DNA of 64,000 nt from Acidobacteriota bacterium (lineage in GTDB: Bacteria; Acidobacteriota; Terriglobia; Acidiferrales; UBA7541): positions 62,001 to 126,000 of the forward strand of contig JABCZD010000011.1 in NCBI GenBank assembly GCA_013289855.1, read 5' to 3'. Position numbers and translations under genes: made by a program. Under the pieces are notes generated by a model that was not told the DNA's origin, made no database searches, and saw only the letters and a list, made by a program, of their open reading frames with translations. Shown here in pieces: positions 6,452 to 15,569 of the stretch (the stretch's first letter is position 1; every line of letters begins with the position of its first letter).

Positions 6452-7582
6452 CTAAAGATTCGCCACTACGCGAATGATTACGATTTCTGATTGGGAGCCG
6501 ACGCGCAGCGGCGGACCCCAGGTGCCCGCGCCGCAGGAGGTATACACCTGCAGGCCGCCGATCCGGCTCAGCCCATAAACAAACTGCCGATAGATTCGCG
6601 CGGTGATCCAGGTGAACGGGAAATATTGCCCGCGATGAGTGTGTCCGGAAACTTGCAGAGATATTCCCGCTTCCTCGGCCAACTGCGGGCGGTCCGGCGC
6701 ATGCGTCATCAAAATACTGGCACGGCGACGATCGATGCCCATCTTTGCCAGCACGGAACGGAAGTGCTCGGTGTGCGTGGCATGTTTGTAGGGCACGCCG
6801 ATTAGTTGCAATCCATCCACATCCACATTTTCATTGTCCAGCACGCGGACGCCGGTTTTCGCAATGGCCGCCAGAAACGCGGCCGGGCTGGAAAATTCTT
6901 CGTGATTTCCTTCGGCGAAGAATGCGCCCAACGGCGTCAGCGAATCCTGAAACAATTCTGCCAGCGGAGCGGCCGCGCGCTCGGCATCTAGCGGCGTGCC
7001 ATCGAATAGATCGCCGGAGATAAGCACCATTGCGGGCTTCTCGCGCAGAATTTTTCGCACAATTCGGCTCGTAAAGCGCGCACCGCGCACGTTGCCGAGA
7101 TGTAAATCGCTCACCAGCGCAATCGTTCGACCGTGCCAGGACGCGGGCAATCCCGCGAGTTGCACGGTGATGCGCTTCACTCGCGTCCACGCGGCGTTCA
7201 CCACACCATAAGCGCTGGTGACCAACGCCAGTCCGAACAGAATTTCTGCCAATGCACGCGGCGAGAAATTTACTTTTGCTATGGATAGCGCGGCGTAAGC
7301 AAGCCACCACGCGCACGCGGCCATGAATAAATAGCTAAACGTTCCCAGCCACACGGCGCTTACCTTATAGAGCGTGCGGACGGCCACGTTGTAATAGCGG
7401 AAGGCCAAGAGGGAGGCTCCCAGAAAGCAGATGGACAAAACCGCCAGGGCGCTTGCCAAATTAAACTGAACGGACCGATCCGCAATGCCCAAGGCAAACA
7501 CCAGCGTCTCGAACAAAAAATAATGTCCCAGAAATAAGATGGTTTGAAACACCGAAAGGAAAACCGCGAATCTTTTGAGCAC
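6452..7582 (-). CDS. Membrane-anchored metallophosphoesterase
   Basis: A 376-residue protein with four or five hydrophobic segments in the first 140 residues and a calcineurin-like phosphoesterase domain after them. All metal-site blocks are present in order: SDLHLG, GDLFDG, EGNHEE, a THAP block and GHTHRGQYFP. This layout matches the YkuE/YaeI-type membrane phosphoesterases; some relatives act on UDP-2,3-diacylglucosamine or on phosphodiesters, but the substrate here is unknown. The start used is GTG 7582, placed just before the first span; no better start is seen. It is separated by about 100 bases from the kinase gene upstream on the same strand. Confidence 0.82.
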   Translation of the reverse strand: MLKRFAVFLSVFQTILFLGHYFLFETLVFALGIADRSVQFNLASALAVLSICFLGASLLAFRYYNVAVRTLYKVSAVWLGTFSYLFMAACAWWLAYAALSIAKVNFSPRALAEILFGLALVTSAYGVVNAAWTRVKRITVQLAGLPASWHGRTIALVSDLHLGNVRGARFTSRIVRKILREKPAMVLISGDLFDGTPLDAERAAAPLAELFQDSLTPLGAFFAEGNHEEFSSPAAFLAAIAKTGVRVLDNENVDVDGLQLIGVPYKHATHTEHFRSVLAKMGIDRRRASILMTHAPDRPQLAEEAGISLQVSGHTHRGQYFPFTWITARIYRQFVYGLSRIGGLQVYTSCGAGTWGPPLRVGSQSEIVIIRVVANL

Positions 7583-7684
7583 CCAGCTGGCTCCCGACGA
7601 ATCGAAGAAAAGTCACAACACGGCGACTCCTCAGCCTATCACGCTGCTATTCGTGACACCCAAACCGCCGGACACGTTCCAGCC

Positions 7685-9184
7685 TTAGCTGGCGAAAGGA
7701 ACACTGCAGAATATTTCCGTTCCACCCCGGGGTTTCGACCGGATCTCCATCGTCCCTCCTACCAGAGTCAGCCGTTCGCGCATGCTGATGAGGCCGAGGC
7801 CCCGTTGGTTCGTAGCAGTTTCGGGAGCAAAGCCCACGCCATCATCGCGAACCGACAGATGAATGGCGCCCGGCATTTTCACCAATTGCACTGCGAACTG
7901 CCTGGCTTGGCTGTGCTTCACGCCGTTGCTTAAAGCCGCTTGCGCAACGCGGAACAGACAAAGGGAAATATCCTTGGGCAATTGGCGAGGCAGGTCTTTT
8001 CCCACGAAATCTATTTTCACTTTGTAGAATCTGGCGAATTCCTGGCACAAACTTCGCACTGCGACGTTTAAGCCTAGCAGCTCAAGTTTTGAAGAATGCA
8101 ACTCCTGCGATATTGCTCCGACGTCCGTCGAAATTTCCGAGACACGTTTCTGTAACTTCTTTATGTGCCTCCGTACTTTTGCAGATGATCCGAGAAGTAA
8201 TCCGTCGAGGTTCGCCAGGCCAATCCCCACTATGGCAAGTTGTTGGCCGATGTCGTCGTGAAGCTCCCTTCCGATGCGCGTACGTTCCTGCTCTTGGGCT
8301 TCGATCAGGCGTCCGCCAACCTTTGCCAATTCATCTTGCGCACTCTTGCGCTCGGTGATGTCCGCGGTCATGCCCACTAGCCGGATCATTTTCCCGGCCT
8401 TGTCAAACGTGGCCTGCCCGCTCTCTTGCAGCCACAACATCGTGCCGTCCGGGCGATACCTGCGATACTCCGTTCGGTAGTCCGGGACCGCTGGCGTCAA
8501 AGAGGTAGCCAGCTCCCAGACCTTGTCTCGATCATCAGGATGGACGAAATTGAAATAGTCTTTCCCGACGCCGTCGGTGGTCGCGCCGTTCAAACCGAGA
8601 ATGTCCACGCTTTCTGCAGAGCGCAGCACCAGATCCGTGGCGGGATCCCATTCCCAGGCGTACATGCGGCCCACGGCGGCGGCCACGCGCAGGCGTTCTT
8701 CGCTCCTGCGTAACGCTTTCTGGGCTTGCAAAATGTCCGTTACATCGTGCGCCGCGCCGCGCACAAAACGAGCTTGCGTCCCGTCACTCTTTACCGTGCT
8801 GGTGAACCGCCAAATCCGCGTCTCCCCGCTCTTGGTCAGCAGCCGAAGATAGCCTTTGAAGACACTTTGCGTGCGGATCGCGACGAGAAAGGCATCGAAT
8901 TCAAGGTGACTCTGGGGGCTTAGGAACTGACGTATGTTGCGGTTGACGAGTTCGTGGGGTTCATAGCCGAGGGTGCGTGCGGAGGCGAGGTTGACGGATA
9001 AGATCACCCCGTCGAAATCGTGCGTGCAAATTAAGTCGAAGCTGTTTTCAACTAAGTCGCGGTAGTGCTCCTCGTTTTCTTGGAATGCGGCCTCACGCAA
9101 CGCGGGGACTTCTGCTTTTTTGAGAAGGGCTCGGCTAGCTCGAGAAGTGCGCTTGGAAGTCTTGGTGAGATCGAGATTGGCCAT
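7685..9184 (-). CDS. Soluble PAS-PAS sensor histidine kinase, NarX/DegS type
   Basis: A 499-residue kinase without membrane spans. Two PAS domains (about residues 35-150 and 160-278) precede a HisKA_3 dimerisation domain with the motif ERTRIGRELHDDIGQQ, phospho-acceptor His near 309, and a C-terminal ATPase domain with DDGVGF and RGLGLISMRERL boxes. The N box reads LSNGVKHS. Such kinases phosphorylate LuxR-type response regulators, but no regulator gene is in the neighbourhood, so it is an orphan. A PilZ-domain gene lies upstream in the same direction, 44 bases away, suggesting co-transcription. The sensed signal is unknown; a cytosolic redox or small-molecule cue is plausible because the protein is soluble. 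Confidence 0.88.
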   Translation of the reverse strand: MANLDLTKTSKRTSRASRALLKKAEVPALREAAFQENEEHYRDLVENSFDLICTHDFDGVILSVNLASARTLGYEPHELVNRNIRQFLSPQSHLEFDAFLVAIRTQSVFKGYLRLLTKSGETRIWRFTSTVKSDGTQARFVRGAAHDVTDILQAQKALRRSEERLRVAAAVGRMYAWEWDPATDLVLRSAESVDILGLNGATTDGVGKDYFNFVHPDDRDKVWELATSLTPAVPDYRTEYRRYRPDGTMLWLQESGQATFDKAGKMIRLVGMTADITERKSAQDELAKVGGRLIEAQEQERTRIGRELHDDIGQQLAIVGIGLANLDGLLLGSSAKVRRHIKKLQKRVSEISTDVGAISQELHSSKLELLGLNVAVRSLCQEFARFYKVKIDFVGKDLPRQLPKDISLCLFRVAQAALSNGVKHSQARQFAVQLVKMPGAIHLSVRDDGVGFAPETATNQRGLGLISMRERLTLVGGTMEIRSKPRGGTEIFCSVPFAS

Positions 9185-9228
9185 TTGGGTTCAACTTCCA
9201 TGGAGGCGCGTCCGGTGGTGGATGATCG

Positions 9229-9570
9229 CTACACAAATTCCAAGCCCACTTCTCCCTCCTGCTTGGTTCCTACCTTGCCGACCCATACCACGCTGCAGCG
9301 CTGCGGCGTAGGCATTTCGTCATCGAGGCTAACTTCCACTATTTGCCCGCGCCGCACGTCAAACCTTCCGCGCAGCCGGAAACCCTCTTTCGAAGAATCG
9401 AGGACCAGACAGGGGAGCCTTCTCGGTCTGCGGTCCAGATTGACGATCAGGCTCGCGCGCTGCTTCAAGGGCACACGCTTCGAGCGGCGATTTTTGTGGG
9501 CCGGTAAGCTGGGCATTTCTTTCACGTCCTGCGTCTGGGAGTAGTGATGGTACGCCAGGACCGGTTCCAT
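9229..9570 (-). CDS. PilZ-domain protein (likely c-di-GMP binding)
   Basis: A single PilZ domain. The c-di-GMP signature is present: RRSKR followed by VPLKQR (RxxxR), then LDSSKEGFRLRG (D/NxSxxG), and the beta strands up to VGLEFV at the end. The frame is open upstream to 9918, but that extension looks non-coding, so the start is placed at ATG 9570 (113 residues); ATG 9516 (95 residues), preceded by AGGA, is the alternative. It lies just upstream of the PAS kinase gene on the same strand, which suggests a link between c-di-GMP and that kinase; this link is inference. Confidence 0.75.
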   Translation of the reverse strand: MEPVLAYHHYSQTQDVKEMPSLPAHKNRRSKRVPLKQRASLIVNLDRRPRRLPCLVLDSSKEGFRLRGRFDVRRGQIVEVSLDDEMPTPQRCSVVWVGKVGTKQEGEVGLEFV

Positions 9571-10023
9571 TAGAAAGTGCTGAATAATGCACTGACTGCG
9601 TGTGGAGGCGAGCCTTTCCATGCGTGACAGACTCCGAGGTTTGGCCCTCGGAACGCTTGGTAGAAGAACGAGCCATGTCTTGTAGCGCCAACTGTAGGCC
9701 TTAAAGGGCGCAATATCGCTGGGTTCGCAAGGCTTTAGCTCGGAGACCGGCAAGGATGTCGGCGCGCGGGGATGGACGGATATAGTTCCAAGTCCGTCAC
9801 CGCCAAAGCGATCGAAATAGAAATTGCCCGGGTGATGACTGCGCAAGAGCAGGAACAGAGACACGAAGTTTGCCAGTAGGATATGAGACGTATTGAAGTC
9901 CCACCTTTTTTCTGACACTTGATCTGTGCCCTGCGAGCGCTGACGTTTCGATGCCGATTTCGCTCCGCTCGCCGCTTCCTATACAATTTCAGGAAACGGA
10001 TTGGCTTGAAACGAGGAGGTCGA

Positions 10024-11409
10024 TTGAGTTCTGTGCGCTATGGTTGCGTCTGCAAAATTGTCACATTATTTCTGCTGGGCGCTGTCGCCGCCTCGCCGGG
10101 CTTGGCGCAGCAACGCCGCGAACGCGAACCGAATAGCGTGTACGCCGAACGCCGCGCCAAGCTTGCGGCGCAGATCGACGGCCCCATCCTGCTTTGGGGC
10201 TACACCGGCCGGGAAGAGGTTTCCGAAGCTTACGTTTTTGCGCAGGAAGAAAATTTCTACTACCTCACCGGGCACAATGAGGAAGGCGCGGGCCTGATCA
10301 TTTTCCCGGCTAAACACGCGCCTGCGGCGCCAACGGATCTACCGACGGAAATCTTGTTTCTGCCGGCCAAGGATCCGGCCAAGGAAAAATGGAATGGCGT
10401 GCGCATGTCTCCCAGCGATCCGGGAATCGAAGCTCGGACCGGTTTCGCGTCGGTGCAGAATTTTTCTGGGATGCGCGCCGTTATCGAGCATTTGGCGCCA
10501 TCGTACGCGAACTTCTACACGATCCTGCCGTACGAGAAGGAAGAGGGCGGGTATCCGCACGAAAAACAGGTGGTGGACTGGCTGGAGCTGGTGTTACCGC
10601 AAGCTAAATTAAAGGATATTCGCGCCAGCATCGAAACGCTCCGACAGATCAAATCGCCCGGTGAACTGGAATTTCTGCAACAGGCCATCGACCTTTCTCT
10701 CGACGCTCATATCGCCGCTTTCAAAATGATGCGGCCGGGGCTTTTTGAATATCAGATCGCGGCCAAAATGGTGGAGGTTCACGCCATGGGCGGTTCCGAG
10801 GCGGAGGGCTACGCTCCCATCGTTGGCGCGGGGCCGAACTCCACGGCCTTGCACTACGACAAGCTGGCGCGAAAAATTGAGGATGGCGACATTGTGGTGA
10901 TGGATGTTGGCGCGCAGTACTCCGGCTATTCCGCCGATATTACGCGGACTATTCCGGCCAACGGGAAGTTCACGCCGCGCCAGCGCGAAATTTATGAGAT
11001 TGTGCTGGGAGCGCAAAACGCGGCGCTGGCGGCGATGAAGCCCGGCGAGGACGTGTGCCGCAAGGGCAACAAAAGCGCCTATCGCATCGCCTACGACTAC
11101 ATCAATTCCCACGGGAAAGATTTGCATGGCAAGCCACTGGGGCAATACTTCATTCACGGGTTGAGCCACAACATCGGGCTGAACGTTCACGATCCGGGCT
11201 CGGCGTGCGAACCGCTGCGGCCGGGCATGGTGGTCACCAACGAACCGGGGATTTATATTCCAGAAGAGAATCTCGGGGTGCGCATTGAGGACGATGTTTT
11301 GATCACGGAAACGGGCAACAAACTGCTCAGCGCGCGCTTGCCGCGTTCGCCCGACGAAATCGAACAGATTATGGCGGCGCACGTCGAAGAGGTGCCCAGC
11401 CAGCATTGA
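10024..11409 (+). CDS. Exported Xaa-Pro aminopeptidase (M24B)
   Basis: A 461-residue metallopeptidase. The start is TTG 10024, chosen because GAGGAGG (10013-10019) sits four bases upstream and because it puts a good signal peptide at the N-terminus (CKIVTLFLLGAVAASPGLAQ). The creatinase N-terminal domain is followed by the pita-bread domain with the dinuclear metal site: MDVGAQYSGYSADITRT, HGLSHNIGLNVHD, NEPGIYI and RIEDDVLI. It removes the N-terminal residue from peptides with proline in second position, probably in the periplasm. The gene lies 180 bases upstream of efp, an arrangement also seen in other phyla where a pepP/pepQ gene precedes efp. Confidence 0.88.
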   Translation: MSSVRYGCVCKIVTLFLLGAVAASPGLAQQRREREPNSVYAERRAKLAAQIDGPILLWGYTGREEVSEAYVFAQEENFYYLTGHNEEGAGLIIFPAKHAPAAPTDLPTEILFLPAKDPAKEKWNGVRMSPSDPGIEARTGFASVQNFSGMRAVIEHLAPSYANFYTILPYEKEEGGYPHEKQVVDWLELVLPQAKLKDIRASIETLRQIKSPGELEFLQQAIDLSLDAHIAAFKMMRPGLFEYQIAAKMVEVHAMGGSEAEGYAPIVGAGPNSTALHYDKLARKIEDGDIVVMDVGAQYSGYSADITRTIPANGKFTPRQREIYEIVLGAQNAALAAMKPGEDVCRKGNKSAYRIAYDYINSHGKDLHGKPLGQYFIHGLSHNIGLNVHDPGSACEPLRPGMVVTNEPGIYIPEENLGVRIEDDVLITETGNKLLSARLPRSPDEIEQIMAAHVEEVPSQH

Positions 11410-11589
11410 CCGCGCGGAATGCGGCCATTTATACTGTAGGTTCGCGTTTGACGAAGAATTTTCGTCGGCGTGCCTCGAGTCATTCCGTTTGCTTTAACGT
11501 GGGACAGCTGTTGCCCGCTGCGCCGGAATTTCCGAAATCAATACAATTGCGTCAGGGAGCTGACGGCCGCCGAGCGGCCGCACTAAATC

Positions 11590-12156
11590 ATGAGTACTGT
11601 CAAAGCAACGCAACTTCGTCCCGGCATGGTGGTGCAGCACGAGGGGCAGCTGTTCACGGTGTTCAGCGTCGACCACCGCACGCCGGGCAACAAACGCGGA
11701 TCGATGCAGACCAAGATGAAAAATCTGCGCACTGGGGTAATGATCGATTACCGGTTTCGCGCGGAAGAGTTCGTGGACCGCGCGATCCTAGATGAGATCG
11801 AATTCGAGTACTTGTATAACGAGGGCGACGATTTTCATTTCATGAATACGGAAACGTACGAGCAGATGCAGATGACGCGCGACGAACTGGGCGAAACGGT
11901 GTTTTACCTGATTCCCAACACGACCGTGAAAATCGAGTTTTTCGAGGAAAAGCCTATCGGCGTGGACTTGCCGGATACCATGGAATTGCGGGTGGTGCAG
12001 ACCGAACCGACGCTGCAAAAGGCCACAGCCAGCGCGGTGATGAAGCCGGCAACGCTGGAAACGGGATTGATTGTGAACGTGCCGCCGTTCGTCAACGAAG
12101 GCGATCGCATCAAGGTGGACACCACGGAAGCGCGCTACGTGCAGCGCGTCGAGTAA
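11590..12156 (+). CDS. efp: Elongation factor P with an atypical tip loop
   Basis: A 188-residue EF-P with its three beta-barrel domains: N-terminal KOW-like domain (1-65), OB domain (66-128, with the LYNEGDDFHFMNTETYEQ block) and C-terminal domain ending VDTTEARYVQRVE. It binds ribosomes stalled at polyproline stretches. The loop that reaches the peptidyl-transferase centre reads TPGNKRGSM (residues 31-39), one residue longer than the E. coli PGKGQ loop, with K35 and R36 at the tip. No epmA/epmB, earP or ymfI-like modification gene is in the window, so the tip chemistry is unknown. A strong terminator at 12329 follows after 170 bases. Confidence 0.93.
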   Translation: MSTVKATQLRPGMVVQHEGQLFTVFSVDHRTPGNKRGSMQTKMKNLRTGVMIDYRFRAEEFVDRAILDEIEFEYLYNEGDDFHFMNTETYEQMQMTRDELGETVFYLIPNTTVKIEFFEEKPIGVDLPDTMELRVVQTEPTLQKATASAVMKPATLETGLIVNVPPFVNEGDRIKVDTTEARYVQRVE

Positions 12157-12328
12157 GTGAGGCATAGCGCGGCGCGGCACCCGACTTGACAGCGGGTTTG
12201 CATCACGCCGCCTACTGGAAAATTAGTTGTTTGCTTTACGGGCGGTTTGATGGATGATGATTTTTCGAGTTTCCGCCTCCGCAGCTAATTTCAGCGCAAG
12301 CCGAGATTAGAAGAGGCAAGAGCACAAG

Positions 12329-12368
12329 GCGCCGGTCAGGTTTTCTGACCGGCGCTTTTTGTTTTTTT
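12329..12368 (+). terminator. Intrinsic terminator downstream of efp
   Basis: An 11-bp perfect stem GCGCCGGTCAG (12329-12339) / CTGACCGGCGC (12345-12355) with a 5-nt loop and a run TTTTTGTTTTTTT. Confidence 0.9.
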
Positions 12369-12449
12369 GGTTGGCAAATTTGTTGCGGCGACTCTGTTTC
12401 TGAGGAAAAGACCCGCACAGGCAGGAGTGCCTGTGCTACTAAAGCACAG

Positions 12450-13778
12450 CTAGTCGGCGGAACTGGATTTTGTGGCGGGGATCGGGAAGACGCGCGCGAA
12501 GATCGCGTCCACGTAACGGAGTTGGCGCTGCAAATCGAAAGCGTGGGCTAGCGCGGCGGCGTCCAGATATTTTGTGATGCGCGGATCCTTGGCGACGAGT
12601 TCGCTGAAGTTCCCTTCCGATTCCCACGCGGTCATGGCGTTTTCCTGCACGGCTTTGTAGGCATCGTCGTGCGGCATGCCTTTTTCCACCAGGTCCTGCA
12701 ACAGCTGGCCGGAATAAACCAAGCCGTGCGTAGATTCCAGATTGCGCAGCATGCGCGCGGGAAAAACACGCATATCGCCCACCAGCGTGGTCATTTTGGC
12801 GAGCATGTAGTCCACCAGAATGGTGGAATCGGGAAGAATAATGCGCTCGACGGAGCTGTGTGAAATATCGCGCTCGTGCCAGAGGGCGATATTTTCGTGA
12901 GCGACCAGCATATTGGAGCGCACCACGCGGGCAAGGCCGCAGATTTGTTCACAGGTAACGGGATTGCGTTTATGCGGCATGGCGCTGCTGCCGCGCTGCT
13001 CGCCGCCGAAATGTTCTTCGGCTTCGCGCACTTCGGTGCGTTGAAGATGGCGGATTTCCAGAGCAATTTTTTCGAGCAACGCGGCGATGAGTGCTAGCGA
13101 ACTTAAATATTGCGCGTGGCGATCCCGCTGAATCACTTGCGAGGCGACCGGCGCCGCGGTGAGACCGAGCCGTTTACAGATTTTTTCTTCGATTTCCGGG
13201 CCGAGGTGTGAGGCGTTGCCAACGGCACCGGAAATTTTCCCAACAGCCATTTGCGCGGTGGCGTCTCGGAAGCGCGCGATGTTGCGCTGATTTTCCGCGA
13301 ACCAATTGGCGATTTTAAGGCCAAAGGTGATGGGCTCGGCGTGCACGCCGTGGGTGCGACCGATTTGCGGGGTGTGCTGATATTCGTGGGCGCGGAGATC
13401 GAGAACTTCGCCGAAGATGACGAGGGCGCGTTCAATGATCAGCGAAGCATCGCGGACTTGCAGAGCTTGCGCGGTATCGACGACATCGTTGGAGGTCATG
13501 CCATAGTGCAGCCAGCGGGCAACGGCGGGGTCTCCGATCGATTCGCCGACGGCCATGGTGAAGGCGATTACGTCGTGTTTTACGCGGGCTTCGAGTTCGT
13601 GGATGCGAGCGACGTCAACCTTGGCCCGGGTGCGGATGGCGGCAGCGGCTTCTTTGGGAACCTGGCCCGCTTCGGCAAGCGTTTCCGTGGCGGCTAATTC
13701 GACGTCCAGCCACTTGGCGAATTTGTTCTGGTCGCTCCAGATGCGGCCCATGGCTTCGCGGGTATAACGTGGAATCAC
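12450..13778 (-). CDS. purB: Adenylosuccinate lyase
   Basis: A 442-residue enzyme of the fumarase/aspartase superfamily that splits adenylosuccinate and SAICAR in purine synthesis. The start is GTG 13778, supported by GGAGG eight bases upstream and by the family's N-terminal motif IPRYTREAMGRIWSDQNKF; the frame is open further upstream to 13964 but that part is not conserved-looking. Seen motifs: GRTHGVHAEPITFG (substrate His), the mobile signature loop GSSAMPHKRNPV, and TSNDVVDTAQALQ. Length is normal. It is monocistronic here, convergent with efp. Confidence 0.93.
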   Translation of the reverse strand: MIPRYTREAMGRIWSDQNKFAKWLDVELAATETLAEAGQVPKEAAAAIRTRAKVDVARIHELEARVKHDVIAFTMAVGESIGDPAVARWLHYGMTSNDVVDTAQALQVRDASLIIERALVIFGEVLDLRAHEYQHTPQIGRTHGVHAEPITFGLKIANWFAENQRNIARFRDATAQMAVGKISGAVGNASHLGPEIEEKICKRLGLTAAPVASQVIQRDRHAQYLSSLALIAALLEKIALEIRHLQRTEVREAEEHFGGEQRGSSAMPHKRNPVTCEQICGLARVVRSNMLVAHENIALWHERDISHSSVERIILPDSTILVDYMLAKMTTLVGDMRVFPARMLRNLESTHGLVYSGQLLQDLVEKGMPHDDAYKAVQENAMTAWESEGNFSELVAKDPRITKYLDAAALAHAFDLQRQLRYVDAIFARVFPIPATKSSSAD

Positions 13779-13999
13779 TTCTGGTGCCTCCAGTGGGACT
13801 ACCTCAATGATACGGTAAATCGGGATTGTCGTCCTGCTATGGGTTAGCTGAAAAAGCTTGTGGGAACGGGTGCGTTGGAGGCTGACGCCCGGGCAAGCTC
13901 GAGCGCAGCATGCTGCGCCACTACAAACGCGTAAACGGCGACCGAGTCCGCGCGGGCACGGCATGCCGAGCCCCTACAAAGACTTGCGCAAGGGAACCT

Positions 14000-14025
14000 A
14001 ACCGCGGGGTGGAAATACTGTCTAA
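14000..14025 (+). promoter_or_regulatory. Possible ECF-type promoter of the sigma-factor operon
   Basis: AACC (14000-14003), a 16-base spacer and GTCTAA (14020-14025) resemble the -35 AAC and -10 GTC of ECF-dependent promoters and lie directly before the sigma gene. This would allow autoregulation. The start of transcription would fall almost on the start codon, so the evidence is weak. Confidence 0.3.
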
Positions 14026-14027
14026 GG

Positions 14028-14678
14028 ATGCGGATGACGGAAAGAACGGGTAGCCCACTGGAGGGTGACGCCGGGGCCATCGAGCGGACGCTCGCGGGCG
14101 ACCGGGATGCTTATCGTGTGCTTGTGGAGCGACACAGCGCGAGCGTGTTCCGGCTGGCGTACCGGCTTACCGGCAACCAGCACGATGCGGAAGAAGTGGT
14201 GCAGGAGGCGTTTTTGCGGGCGTATCAAAAATTAGAACAATTTGAGGCGCGCGCGAATTTCGGGACGTGGGTGTACCGCATCGCGGCGAATTACTCGATC
14301 GACCGGATGCGGCAGAAACGAACCGAAGATGCGCGACGTGAAGAACCCAGCAGCCGTGCGCCGGAAAGCGTGGAGAGAAGCGTGATGAATTTGGTGCCGG
14401 ATGGAAGGCCTTCTCCGGAACGGCTGGCGCAAAACGTGGAATTGCGAAAACAGCTTGCACGGGCGTTGGACTCGCTGACGCAGGCGGAGCGGACGGCGTT
14501 CGTGATGCGCCACTGGCACGGCTGCGGCATCGAGGAGATCGCAGCGGCGCTGGAATCCAATTCGGGGGCGACGAAGAATACGGTTTTTCGAGCGGTGCAG
14601 AAGTTGCGAACTCTGCTGGCACCGGTGGTGGGTCAGGCCGCAGGAGCACGAGCGATGGGAAGCAAGGGTGTTGCGTGA
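14028..14678 (+). CDS. ECF RNA polymerase sigma factor
   Basis: A 216-residue group 4 sigma factor. Region 2 (about residues 17-90) has the RLAYRLTGNQHDAEEVVQEAFLRAY helix and the FGTWVYRIAANYSIDRMR -10 recognition helix; region 4 (about 135-195) has LTQAERTAFVMRHWHGCGIEEIA and a recognition helix before KNTVFRAVQKLR. Start at ATG 14028 or 14034. It heads an operon with an anti-sigma factor and two exported HEAT-repeat proteins, so its regulon probably concerns the envelope. Confidence 0.88.
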   Translation: MRMTERTGSPLEGDAGAIERTLAGDRDAYRVLVERHSASVFRLAYRLTGNQHDAEEVVQEAFLRAYQKLEQFEARANFGTWVYRIAANYSIDRMRQKRTEDARREEPSSRAPESVERSVMNLVPDGRPSPERLAQNVELRKQLARALDSLTQAERTAFVMRHWHGCGIEEIAAALESNSGATKNTVFRAVQKLRTLLAPVVGQAAGARAMGSKGVA

Positions 14679-14705
14679 TGGAGACGGTGCGATGAGGACG
14701 GCGCG

Positions 14706-15569
14706 ATGACACATCCGAGCGGAGAAGAGTTGATCGCATATCGCGAAGGCGAAGCTGCGGAGAGCGCGGCGGTTGCGGAACACCTGCGGGAGTGCGATGG
14801 GTGCCGCGCGAAGTTTGCGCGGTTGAACGAGGAACTTACGGCGTTGTTTGCGGCATTGGACACGCTGGAGGTGCCGGATCCAGGCGGCGACTACGGGCAG
14901 CGCGTGTGGAAAGAGGTCGCGCCGAAGCTGCAGCCGAAGTTGCAGCCGCTGCGGGGCGACGCGAGCAGGGACGTCGAGCGCGTGCGATGGCGGCAGGGAC
15001 TTTTTGCAGGTCAACTTTTCGGAGAAGGGCTTTTTACACCTCGACGATTTGCGGCGTTTGCGGGTGTGGCGGCGTTGGTGGTGGTGGCGTTTTTTGCGGG
15101 ACGAGGAGTGCGCCGCCCGGATGTGCCCGTCGCCAACAATAGCCCCGTAAACATGCGGGAAAAAGTACTGCTGCTGGCGGTGGGCGAACATCTGGGGCGT
15201 TCGGAAATGATGTTGACGGAGCTTTCCAACACCGAAGGGAAAAAGAGCGGAGCGCAGTTGATCGATATTTCCATAGAGCAGAAGCGCGCGGAAGACTTGC
15301 TGTCGGAAAACCGCTTGTACCGGCAGACGGCGATGGAATTGGGCGACGGCCGGATTGCGAACGTGCTGGACGATTTAGAGCGCGTGCTGCTGGATGTGGC
15401 GCACAGCCCGGACGAGGTGAACGGGGCGCAGTTGCAGGCCATCCGGGAACGCATTGAGACGGGCGGAATTTTGTTTAAGGTGCGCGTGGTGGGTGAGGAA
15501 CTGGAAGAGCGGCAACGAGCGACTCCGGCAGAGAGCGGCAAATTACAAAACAACAGGAAGAAGGTATGA
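14706..15569 (+). CDS. Anti-sigma factor with zinc finger and one membrane span
   Basis: A 287-residue protein. The N-terminus has the anti-sigma zinc motif H26-x3-C30-x2-C33 (EHLRECDGC), one membrane span lies around residues 111-131 (FAAFAGVAALVVVAFFAGRGV), and the C-terminal extracytoplasmic part of about 150 residues is helical and charged. This is the expected layout of a ZAS-type anti-sigma factor holding the upstream ECF sigma factor at the membrane. Its stop overlaps the start of the next gene (ATGA at 15566-15569), so translation is coupled. What signal its outer domain reads is unknown. Confidence 0.85.
   Translation: MTHPSGEELIAYREGEAAESAAVAEHLRECDGCRAKFARLNEELTALFAALDTLEVPDPGGDYGQRVWKEVAPKLQPKLQPLRGDASRDVERVRWRQGLFAGQLFGEGLFTPRRFAAFAGVAALVVVAFFAGRGVRRPDVPVANNSPVNMREKVLLLAVGEHLGRSEMMLTELSNTEGKKSGAQLIDISIEQKRAEDLLSENRLYRQTAMELGDGRIANVLDDLERVLLDVAHSPDEVNGAQLQAIRERIETGGILFKVRVVGEELEERQRATPAESGKLQNNRKKV

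Noticed and set aside
13845..13990. Possible coding start of purB further upstream
   Set aside because: The frame is open to 13964, but GGAGG before GTG 13778 and the conserved N-terminal motif fix the start; the upstream part is low-complexity.
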